Shown here: in pieces, positions 54,351 through 63,412 of the stretch
Numbering within the stretch: position 1 is the stretch's first letter
Layout of the letters: every line of letters starts with the position of its first letter
Assembly: GCA_014155875.1 (NCBI GenBank)
Contig: JACEFZ010001340.1
Span: 20,001 to 84,000 of the forward strand
Direction: 5' to 3'
DNA: 64,000 nucleotides
Source of the DNA: Cepaea nemoralis
Taxonomy: Eukaryota > Mollusca > Gastropoda > Stylommatophora > Helicidae
Position numbers and translations under genes: made by a program
Notes under the pieces: generated by a model
What the model saw: only the letters and a program-made list of their open reading frames with translations
Database searches by the model: none
Told to the model about the DNA's origin: nothing

Positions 54351-54504
54351 ACAGCGGTGGTTTCCCCTTGCCTTCCACCGGTTTGTGTATGGATGAATCG
54401 ACTAGCCTTTGTCTAAAAGACAGACCCTGCAAGGCCGCAGGGGGAAGAGGTTATATATGGCGCCTCCTATCCGCCGATGGCCACGTCATAGATGTTTTAG
54501 TGCC
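54351..54504. other. No gene seen
   Basis: GC-richer unassigned DNA (CCTTCCACCGG, AGACCCTGCAAGGCCGCAGG). Confidence 0.45.
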
Positions 54505-54655
54505 GCTTTACATAACAGAATTACGACACATACAGGATGTTGCGGCGATTAACCTTCATCAGCAGATGAGGGCTAATCGCCGTAACGTCCTGTATATGTC
54601 GTAATGCTGTTATGTAAAGCTCACTACTTTGTGTCATTTTATATTGTTTACATTT
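54505..54655 (-). mobile_element. Palindromic element (about 58-nt arms)
   Basis: The left arm 54505-54562 (GCTTTACATAACAGAATTAC ... CTTCATCAGC) and right arm 54565-54620 (GATGAGGGCTAATCGCC ... GCTGTTATGTAAAGC) are inverted copies at about 88 percent with almost no loop. To the right, CACTACTTTGTGTCATTTTA + TATTG matches 6562-6580 inverted. Possibly a foldback or SINE-tail derivative; the type is not known. Confidence 0.75.
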
Positions 54656-54659
54656 TCAC

Positions 54660-55365
54660 AGCTTTACCGCAGATCCACCAAATTTTATTCGTAGATTTCT
54701 TTTAGGTATTTTATATAGATAGCTACCCCACCAACTAACTGCCTCCTTTCAGTGACCACCGCCTGTATTGGCCCACGGCTGCTTGTTCAACATATTCACT
54801 AGCTAACCCCTGGACAAGATATCTAGATGTCACTTTACCATCCACGCACCCAGTAGAGGCTCCTACCCCACATTACCTCACATATTTTCGCCCTAAGCTG
54901 ACAAGGTTATACATCAAATCAACCACTCCAAGATCATGGGATGTTACAAGCAGTGGCGAAATAAATCTAAAAATAGTGGCTGCCAGTAAATAAAGGTCAT
55001 TAACATTTCCAACATATTGTCTAATTTTCAAGGGGCTCACTTCATTAAGAGCCAATTGCGCAAGCTGACACCATGGCCAAACCGCCACTGGATATAAGAT
55101 CTTCGGGTTTCTAATTTGCTTCTACCAAATATTTATTCCGCAAAATGTGGCCTACAGAAGCAAGCTTGAGAGCCTCTGTGTTTCGGGGTCATATTCTAGT
55201 AAAATCAAATCACTGGAGGTAACAGCCCTGCCTGCAGATAGAATTTACTCAAGGCGGGGTTAGCACAGGTCGTTGAAAAGAGGGGAACAGGAGAGGCAGA
55301 ACGGTGGAGGAAGATGAGGCGGATTATAAAGATTACAATGACACAACTGGGATGGCTGATATGTT
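54660..55365. other. No gene seen
   Basis: Unassigned. Frames at 54873-55088 and 55205-55396 (minus) have no recognised domain. Confidence 0.45.
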
Positions 55366-55837
55366 TGTACTGGCAGTACCTCCGTGCGTGGCACACATAA
55401 ATCAGACACGGAGTAAGCCAATCTTCAGCAAGTCACTCCACGTAAACGAGTAACGCACACTAGACACATTGGAGTCAACGATCAGGACTCAACAAACAGA
55501 CGCGAATCTGCCCCAGCAGAACATACTGAATTAAGTCAGTGGGCGCTGGGGGGATTTCCGAATTCTGAGTATGACATTTATCGATGCCGCCCATCCATGA
55601 ATGACAACACCGATTCTAACTTAATGCAAGAGTGGAACAAGAATACGACGTCAGGCATCGCGGTTAGGACTGCCTTACACAGGCGTCTCTTTTGTATCGA
55701 ATTCATTATTTTATCTTAACCTACATAGCCGTCTCTTGTGTATCGAATTCATTATTTTATCTTCCCGTATACTGCCGTCTCTTTTGTATAGGATTCATTA
55801 TTGTATCTTCCCGTACAAAACCGTCTCTATTGTATAG

Positions 55838-56222
55838 TTAGTTGCATATCCTTTACAGGCCGGCTCTCTGGCCGAGGAGTTAGCAGCTTTCTCCGTTAAC
55901 CCCGAATACTCTCGTGGTTTACGTAAGCGCACGAGAATTAGAAGTCGTGGCGTGCTGATGAGCGTAATCTAGCCTAGGAATCAACATACAGCTGAAAGAT
56001 GCTGGTGTTTACCGCAATATCGTGAAATATGATGGAAACGCGGGGGAAACAAATATCCTTTACAGGACTTTGCATTCAACATCAGCATTTTTTGCTGTTG
56101 TGATCTTTTGGCAAGTTTACGTTTAGTAGGTTCGTTGCAAAATCGCGCGCAGTTGTGTTTCGAACGCGGGTATGCGGGATCACGAACTGCGTCCGTACCG
56201 CCTTCGCCAAGGAGCTGGCCTC
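55838..56222 (-). repeat. SINE with shared tail, minus strand, hosting another SINE
   Basis: The tail is at 55842-55859 (GTTGCATATCCTTTACAGG) and resumes at 56053 (ATATCCTTTACAGGACTTTG). The head on the minus strand is CTCCTTGGCGAAGGCGGTAC (box A-like) and CCCGCGTTCGAAACAC (box B) at about 56155-56215. The family is the same as 39090-39332. It sits between units of the surrounding minisatellite. Confidence 0.82.
55846..56066 (+). repeat. SINE nested in SINE, 14-bp target duplication
   Basis: The inserted element (55860-56052, 193 bp) is flanked by ATATCCTTTACAGG on both sides (55846-55859 and 56053-56066), an exact 14-bp duplication. The head is GCCGGCTCTCTGGCCGAGGA + GTTAGCAG (box A) and the end is GAAACGCGGGGGAAACAA. 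The target site is the tail of the minus-strand SINE. The box B region found in the 51.9-kb copy is deleted here (between AGAAGT and CGTGGCG). Confidence 0.9.
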
Positions 56223-56424
56223 TTTTGTATAGGATTTAATATTTTATCTTCCCGCACATAACCGTCTCTTTTGTATCGCATTCATTATTTTATCTTCCCG
56301 TACACAACCGCCTATTTTTATATATGATTCATTATTTTATCTTTAGTACACAACCGTCTATTTGTATATATGATTCATTATTTTATCTTCCCGTACACAA
56401 CCGTCTCATTTGTACTGGATGCGA

Positions 56425-57045
56425 TGGACAGGATCTTCAGGTCCTTCTTCTGCGTTCATCCTGAGTGTTTTTTCAGACGTGATTGCGGTGTGTTTGTTAT
56501 GCGCCCTTGGGCAGACACCCTTAGGCCAACACATCCGACTTTAGCGGGCGTGTTTTTAAACTAGGTTAGCCGTCCGGGGTCTTTAGGTCCTAGTTGTCAG
56601 ATTGTTCTTTTAGTTCATCTGCTGCGATCGTGGTCTGACCCACCCAGTAATACACATGTAGGAAGGACTATATGCCGATAAAGACAACTGTATCCTCATT
56701 TATTGAGGATCCAAAAATGGGATTCCACCAATAAGGTATCTAATAGATGATTAGTTTGGTCATGTTACCCTTTGGTGGGGGTGGGGGTGGGGGGGAGAGA
56801 AGGAGCCCCGCTTGGGTTGATTGCAACGTCCAGTAAAGGACACGCAACCAATTTTTAACTCTAAATAGACGGGAGCCCTGTAGCACGCGTAGGAATGTCC
56901 GGAGTGCGATTATGTTGATTCATGATGTTATAGCTAACAGGGAAAGGGTGAGAAGAGAGGGTGAGAAGAGAGGGTGAGAACTGTTCATAACAGGAGACAG
57001 TGAAAAGTCAACTGCAAACACACGTACGTGTGTGTATGTGTGTGT
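56425..57045. other. Unassigned part of duplicated segment; SINE tail piece
   Basis: The block 56440-56580 is the better copy of the sequence at 1-150. At 56819-56850 TGCAACGTCCAGTAAAGGAC + ACGCAACC is a plus-strand version of the shared SINE tail. GAGAAGAGAGGGT is repeated at 56950-56985. No coding sequence. Confidence 0.55.
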
Positions 57046-57047
57046 GT

Positions 57048-57131
<84 letters not shown>
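57048..57131. repeat. (TG)n(TC)n microsatellite
   Basis: GTGTGTATGTGTGTGTGTGT followed by about 40 TC units; shorter and interrupted in copy 2 (59458-59555). Confidence 0.96.
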
Positions 57132-57132
<1 letters not shown>

Positions 57133-57351
57133 AAAATATACACAGGATATAAAATATTCAGAATGAGCTGTGAAGGAAAGGCGAAGAGAATGGAATCTGC
57201 TCCTTCCGCCCTCATTATACCGTGTCCTAGAATATGTGAAGGACTAATAATTCACACCTCATCCGCTGTATCTGCTATTGGGCTACCTTTGCCTTTTTTT
57301 TTTACACACACAGAGAAAGACAGACAGACATATATATATATATATATATAT

Positions 57352-57844
57352 CTCCCCCGATGGTGTTTCCACCTTGTCGTGGTGGGGGAGCTTGAGTTTC
57401 TCAATGACCCTGAGAGCTATGCCGGCGGTAGCGTAGCTACCAGCAGGGCCTCCCAAGCCGGACAGGTCAAAGGGTAGAGAACAGACAAAAAGAAACACCT
57501 GGTCCTCCCGGTTGGGGTTGAAGGGGGGTTAAATCCCACCCTTTTTAAAAAACCCTTTTTTTGTTACGAAAAAAATACATGAGCCCCGATATCGGGCTGA
57601 CTTTTTGGGCAACGACCTTTGGGAAATTAAAAACTTTTGAGATTTTGGGAAAATGGAATGACGGACACTATATCGGCTGGAGCGGCCCAAGAACTAACCC
57701 GGGGGCTGGTTTAATATCAAAAAGGTATCACGCAATTCAAGAAATAAGGTGGCCAGGAGAGGGGACTTTAGAGCAAAATGGAATGATTATAAGGGGGGAA
57801 AAAAAACAAACGGGGGAAAAATGGGCTTTGAAAAATGTTTGAAA
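57352..57844 (+). mobile_element. Possible LINE 5' region, poor sequence quality
   Basis: CGATGGTGTTTCCACCTTGT + CGTGGTGGGGGAGCTTGAGT and CAATGACCCTGAGAGCTATG recall the 5' untranslated start of animal non-LTR retrotransposons. GGAATGACGGACACTATATC + GGCTGGAGCGGCCAAGAAC-like sequence follows. From about 57490 it is full of lengthened homopolymers (GGGGGG, TTTTTTT, AAAAAAA), and no frame is open for long. It lies exactly between the two 2-kb copies. The family call comes from memory of similar sequences and is tentative. Confidence 0.4.
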
Positions 57845-59455
57845 ACTGGCAGTACCTCCGTGCGTGGCACACATAAATCAGACACGGAGTAAGCCAATCT
57901 TCAGCAAGTCACTCCACGTAAACGAGTAACGCACACTAGACACATTGGAGTCAACGATCAGGACTCAACAAACAGACGCGAATCTGCCCCAGCAGAACAT
58001 ACTGAATTAAGTCAGTGGGCGCGGGGGGGGATTTCCGATTCTGAGTATGACATTTATCGATGCCCCCATCCATGAATGACAACACCGATTCTAACTTAAT
58101 GCAAGAGTGGAACAAGAATACGACGTCAGGCATCGCGTTAGGCCTCCCTTTCACAGGCGTCTCTTTGTATCGAATTCATTATTTTATCTTCCCGTATACT
58201 CCCGCTCTTTTGTATAGGATTCATTATTGTATCTTCCCAAACAAAACTGTCTCTATTGTATATTAGTTGCATATCCTTTACAGGCCGGCTCCTGGCCGAG
58301 GTGTTAGCAGTTTTCTCCGTTAACCCCGAATACTCTCGTGGTTACGTAAGCGCACGAGAATTAGAAGTCGTGGCGTGCTGATGAGCGAAATCTAGCCTAG
58401 GAATCAACATACAGCTGAAAGATGCTGGTGTTTACCGCAATTCGTAAAAAATATGAGGGAAAACGCGGGGGAAACAAATATCCTTTACAGGACTTTGCTT
58501 TAAACATCAGAAATTTTTTGCTGTTGTGATCTTTTGCAATTTTAAACGTTTATAGGTTCGTTGAAAAATCGCGCGCATTTTGTGTTTCGAACGCGGGTAT
58601 GCGGGTCACGAACTGCGTCCGTACCGCCTTCGCCAAGGAGCTGGCCTTTTTTTGTATCGGATTCATATTTTTTTTCCCCCGCACATAACCGTCTCTTTTG
58701 TATCGCATTCTTTATTTTATTTTCCCAAACCCCAACCGATAGGCGATTATATATGATTCATTATTTTAATCTTTAGTACACACCTCTTTTTTTATATGAT
58801 TCATTATTTTATCTTCCCGTACACAACCGTCTCATTTGTACTGGATGCGATGGACAGGATCTTCAGGCCCTTTCTTCTGCGTTCATCCTGAGTGTTTTTT
58901 TCAGACGTGATTGCGGTGTTTTTGTTATGCCCCCTTGGGCAGACACCCTTAGGCCAACACATCAAAATTTAGCGGGCGTTTTTTAAACTAGGTTAGCCGT
59001 CCGGTGTCTTTAGGTCCTAGTTGTCAGATTGTTCTTTTAGTTCATCTGCTGCGATCGTGGTCTGACCCACCCAGTAATACACTGTAGGAAGGACTATATG
59101 CCGATAAAAACAACTGTATCCTCATTTATTGAGGATCCAAAAATGGGATTCCACCAATAAGGGATCTAATAGATGATTAGTTTGGTCATGTTACCTTTGT
59201 TTGGGGGGGGGGTGGGGGGAGAGAAGAGCCCCGCTTGGGGTTTATTGCAACGTCCAGTAAAAGGGCACGCCAAACCCTTTTTTTAAATCTAAATGACGGG
59301 AGCCCTGTAGCACGCGTAGGAATGTCCGGAGTGCGATATTGATTCATGATGTATAGCTACAGGGAAAGGGTGAGAAGAGAGGTGAGAAAGAAGGTGAGAA
59401 CTGTTCATAACAGGAGAATGAAAAGTCACTGCAAAACACGTACGTGTGTGTATGT

Positions 59456-59500
<45 letters not shown>

Positions 59501-59740
59501 CTCTCTCTCTCTCATCTCCTCTCATCATCTCATCTTGAAGCTCTCTCTCTCTCTTATAAAATATACACAGGATATAAATATTCAGAATCAACGCTGTGAA
59601 GGAAAGGCGAAGAGAAGGAATCTGCTCCTTCCGCCCTCATTACACCGTCCTGAATATTGAAGGACTATAATTCACACCTCATCCGCTGTACTGCTATTGG
59701 TACTTTGCCTTTTTTACATACACAGAGAAAGACAGACAGC

Positions 59741-59745
<5 letters not shown>
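57845..59745 (+). repeat. 2-kb direct duplication, copy 2 (degraded)
   Basis: Aligns with 55369-57350 over the whole length, but differs by many one-base deletions and insertions, often in homopolymers (GGCGCTGGGGGG against GGCGCGGGGGGG, TTTACGTTTAGT against TTTAAACGTTTA), and has one minisatellite unit fewer. Nested SINEs are present at about 58285-58480 and 58480-58645. Either an old duplication or an unpolished duplicate contig end. Confidence 0.85.
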
Positions 59746-59835
<90 letters not shown>

Positions 59836-59895
59836 CTCGTGTGTGTGTGCTCGTGTGTGTGTATATATGTGTGTGTGTGCGCGCGTGTGAAGATA
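59743..59895. repeat. (TA)n(TG)n microsatellite
   Basis: About 38 TA units, then GT repeats with CTCGTG interruptions. Confidence 0.96.
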
Positions 59896-59929
59896 GAACG
59901 TTATTTACGACTATATAACAGGAGCGGCT

Positions 59930-60075
59930 GGCCGAGTGGCTAGAATGCCGGATTCTCCTTCGGGAGACTCGGGTTCAAATCCTCGGTAAGGTGTGGATTT
60001 ATTTTTTTCTGTCGGGAGGAAAAAAGAACAACCCTAACCCGCACAGTTCGCGGCTACTGCACTAGCCAGGCGGCC
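59930..60075 (+). repeat. SINE-1-type tRNA-derived head
   Basis: CGGCTGGCCGAGTGGCTAGA is a canonical box A and CTCGGGTTCAAATCCTCGG a canonical box B. In the place of the anticodon arm is TCTCC-TTCG-GGAGA, a C(UUCG)G hairpin without a normal anticodon loop. It continues GGTAAGGTGTGGATTTATTT, like GGTGAGGTCCGGGATTTTTT of SINE-1 at 60630. The body ends near 60075; it is not a functional tRNA because no acceptor stem or anticodon can be drawn. Confidence 0.7.
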
Positions 60076-60084
60076 TTAATTCCT

Positions 60085-60115
60085 CAGGCTCAACCCCCCC
60101 CCCCCCCCCCCCCCC
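60085..60115. repeat. Poly(C) run
   Basis: About 22 uninterrupted C residues before CACAACCATG. Confidence 0.9.
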
Positions 60116-60117
60116 AC

Positions 60118-60402
60118 AACCATGCTCCGCAAGGTACTATATAGGCAGTAAATGACAGTTATACGACTTTTAGAAAGAGACAAACTATGCTGGTTGGTCA
60201 TGTCATAAGAAGATAAGCACTGGAAAATATCGGGACGACTGGAAATATCAGTGATAGAAGAGGCAGAGGCCAACAGAAAGAAACGACTCTGGTTGGACTA
60301 CAACGATGCCAAGGATGAATAACATCAATACAAGTTATTGAGACCACAAGGCACCCGCATCTTTGAAGATGCATCAACGCCTACGCTATTTGGCAGGGCA
60401 CG

Positions 60403-60448
<46 letters not shown>

Positions 60449-60450
60449 AT
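60118..60450 (+). pseudogene. RTE-like LINE 3' end with (AT)n tail
   Basis: CTTTTAGAAAGAGACAAACT + ATGCTGGTTGGTCATGTCAT (RKRQxxxxxGHVM-like), GGAAAATATCGGGACGACTG, GATAGAAGAGGCAGAGGCCA and the terminus CAACGCCTACGCTATTTGGC + AGGGCACGTGA follow the order found at 34770-35005 (ACGCCTACGCCAGCTAGCAG + GGCACTTGA). The tail here is (AT)n, where the other copy has (GAT)n. Strongly decayed. Confidence 0.7.
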
Positions 60451-60557
60451 CGTGTATGAGTGTACTTGAGCGTCTATATATTCACGACAGTGTGTCAGTG
60501 CACGTAAGCGTAGGTTTATACAAACATCGTTACTGTGGGCGTGCGTTTATGTACATG

Positions 60558-60947
60558 TATAGCGTGGTCTCGAGGTATGGTGTCCGCCTCGAGTGCTGGA
60601 GGTCCCGGTGTCAAGCCCCGGTGAGGTCCGGGATTTTTTTCACGTGGACTTTTAATAATAAAAATTTCCCCTGGTCTCTGGGAGTGAGATCGGACGCCCG
60701 TGTGTATTGTTGCGCACGTAAAAAATCCCTTGACAGTTGGAAATCGGAAAAGAGTAGACTAACGGCGCTGCCCGGGCAAAATTTCGAGTTATAAATCTAC
60801 CCAAAGTATTTCAGGATCCTCGCCGGTGCTACGGAGTTCATGCACTGAGCTGAGTTTCTCCAAACTCAGGTTTGAGTTAGGAGGAGAACGGAGCACTTAT
60901 GGGTTACACCCGTGTGCCATGATGTTGATCCATCGACTAAACTAATG
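60558..60947 (+). repeat. SINE-1, full-length tRNA-derived SINE
   Basis: Head: GCGTGGTCTCGAGGTATGGT (box A-like) and CCCGGTGTCAAGCCCCGG (box B-like, with paired T-arm). Body: GTGAGATCGGACGCCCGTGT, CAGTTGGAAATCGG, CTGCCCGGGCAAAA. 3' part: CAGGATCCTCGCCGGTGCTA, GGAGCACTTATGGGTTACAC, CCGTGTGCCATGATGTTGAT. The last 210 bp are shared with the minus-strand copy at 43797-44008. Confidence 0.8.
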
Positions 60948-60949
60948 CA

Positions 60950-61800
60950 CGGAGCCATGTTCTTGCTGTAAGCGTAAGCGCAGATACACACATATACATA
61001 CAAATATGCATAGCACTCCATGTCATCGCTGTAAGTGTAAGTGTAAATACGCACATAAACATAGCACTGTATCATTGCGGTAAGCGTAAGTGTACATACA
61101 CACATAAACACAGACCCATGTCATTGCTGTAAGCGTAAGTGTACATACACACATAAACATAGCACCGTATCATTGCTGTAAGCGTAAGTGTACACACACA
61201 CATAAACACAGAAACATGTCACTGATGTAATCGTAAGTGTACATACACACATAAACACAGACCCATGTAACTGATGTAAGCGTAAGTGTACATACACACA
61301 TAAACACAGACCCATGTAACTGATGTAAGCGTAAGTGTACATACACACATAAACACAGACCCATGTAACTGATGTAAGCGTAAGTGTACATACACACATA
61401 AACACAGACCCATGTCACTGATGTAAGCGTAAGTGTACATACACACAAAACCACATAGACAATGTTGTTGCTATGGCTGTGCATGTACACACACACACAT
61501 ATAGCACCATGTCATTGCTGTAAGTGCATATATACACACATACACACAGCATCATGTCAATGCTGCGAGCGTGCGTCTACATACACACATCGAAATATAA
61601 CATAAACACATACACGGCACCATGCCTTTGCTGCGAACGCGCGTGCATACATACACACATACAAACATACACACAGCACCATGTCATTGAGTTGGCCGTG
61701 CACGTATATACACACATACACATAGCCCATGCCATTGCTGCCAGATGCGTGTAATTCACACATACAAACATACACACAGCGCCTTGTCATGCCTGCCAGG
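60950..61800. repeat. 49-bp minisatellite, about 17 units
   Basis: Unit GTAAGCGTAAGTGTACATAC + ACACATAAACACAGACCCAT + GTAACTGAT. Central units (61230-61440) are nearly identical; the right-hand units are diverged. Confidence 0.92.
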
Positions 61801-62278
61801 CGTGCGTGTACACAACACAGCGTCAGTGCATGTTCACGAGATAATAATTATACAGAGTTTGCTTACAAAAACGGGCAGTAGGGAGTAGAAAATTGCACCG
61901 TGCTACGTCCACGGTGATCATTAACTGCAATTTGTGAACTCACGTGACTGTCCGTATATTTTCCGACTCCATTAAAAGCAATCTGAGACTGAAACAACTC
62001 TGATTCACGGAGACATTGATGTGCCCACGAATGACATTACTTTAGTGTGTCACCGGGACCCGCAAGCGAAGCCAAGAATTGTAACAGTGTAAGCTATCAT
62101 ATATCATACATGTCGCAAGATGCTACTAAGTATGGTTGGGCTTGGGGCTACCGCTTCCCTGTACAAATATGCAGACGCAAAATTCAACCAATGATGAACA
62201 CAGCTACGAAAGGCTTGTCGCGAGTTGGTTGAGTGGCTGTGCTTCGATGGGAGATAAAATCGTAAGTAGCAGCCGCCG
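61801..62278. other. No gene seen
   Basis: Unassigned; no coding frame or repeat family is recognised. Confidence 0.5.
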
Positions 62279-62282
62279 CAGG

Positions 62283-62319
62283 GGTTGTGGTGGTGGTAGT
62301 AGTAGTGGTAGTAGCAGCA

Positions 62320-62377
<58 letters not shown>

Positions 62378-62378
62378 C

Positions 62379-62438
<60 letters not shown>

Positions 62439-62535
62439 TGTTGTTGTTGTTGTTGTGGTGTTAGTAGTAGTTGTTGTTGTTGTTGGTGGTGTTGTTTCTT
62501 CTGTGGTGGTAGCGGTGGTGGTAGTAGTAATATGT
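62283..62535. repeat. (GTA)n/(GTT)n/(GGT)n triplet tract
   Basis: Mostly GTA triplets with GCA, then a GTT run at 62437-62490 and GGT variants. Ser- and Val-rich frames are artefacts. Confidence 0.95.
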
Positions 62536-63302
62536 CAGCAAGTATAGAAGCTTACATTGCTTACCAACAGTGGCTCAGGGCGGACAACCCAGCAGAGTCA
62601 GGATCGGAATATGTTCCACACCAACGCGGCTCTGGGGTGGACCCAACTTCGTAAAATGGGTACCGGATGTTTCTGACTTCTCCGACCAGAACAGGAAGTT
62701 CACAAGAAGAGAAGTTAGTCATCCAACCGTGTTCTGATGTCATCTTATTAGCGTATTAGCAATAGTATTAGTATTAGCGTATTAGTGTAGTATTAGAGAA
62801 GGCCTAAAATATTCTTCTACGCGTGTCTGGCATGTGATCACGCTATATTTCTCACACAAACAAACTACGTTAGACTGTAACTATAGAATCGGTCTATAGT
62901 TTCCCTCCATCTACCCACCTACACACAGCATTAGAGTATTCACAATAAATAAGTAAACAGGTAGCCATTGTTTCGCGGCCGTCCTGTGTGCGCCGATTCG
63001 CAATACCGCCAGTTAGTAATCAGTTAATACGACAATAAACAGACAAGCTGGGTAACATCTAATAGCGGTGGAAATGTGAAGTCTGGGGGGAAATACATGC
63101 AATACCATAAATGAATCATCAAAAAGCGAGAAGCAGACAGTCAGCTTTAATAGAACACAATCACATGCAACAAAATGAATGTTGCGGCCAGAGCCTTTGT
63201 AACAGAATAGCTGATGGGGGGAGAGTTAATAAAAGTAAAGTAAATGGTGCAAACACATAAAAAGGATACTCGTATAAGAAAACAATGTGCACGACAAGGC
63301 AC
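62536..63302. other. No gene seen
   Basis: AT-rich unassigned sequence; GTATTAG(C) phrases recur at 62750-62795. Confidence 0.5.
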
Positions 63303-63303
63303 G

Positions 63304-63319
63304 GAGGGGGGGGGGGGAG

Positions 63320-63412
<93 letters not shown>
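63304..63412. repeat. G-run and (GA)n microsatellite
   Basis: GGAGGGGGGGGGGG followed by about 45 GA units. Confidence 0.96.

Larger units (their letters stand above)
55675..56420. repeat. 46-49-bp minisatellite split by SINEs
   Basis: Units of CCGTCTCTTTTGTATCGAAT + TCATTATTTTATCTTCCCGT + ACACAA lie at 55675-55838 (about four) and 56220-56420 (about five), on both sides of a SINE-in-SINE insertion. Confidence 0.88.
55369..57350 (+). repeat. 2-kb direct duplication, copy 1
   Basis: From ACTGGCAGTACCTCCGTGCG to GAGAAAGACAGACAGACATA this 1.98-kb segment reappears at 57845-59745 in the same order and orientation, including the minisatellite, both nested SINEs, the (TC)n tract and flanking unique DNA. 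The two copies are separated by about 490 bp. Copy 1 reads cleanly, and I take it as the reference. Confidence 0.92.

Noticed and set aside
57561..57842. 93-codon plus-strand frame in the bridge between the two 2-kb copies
   Set aside because: The sequence has inflated homopolymers and looks unpolished, so the frame cannot be trusted.
59930..60005. Possible functional tRNA gene
   Set aside because: Boxes A and B are good, but there is no acceptor stem, the anticodon arm has a 4-nt UUCG loop, and the sequence continues as a SINE body.
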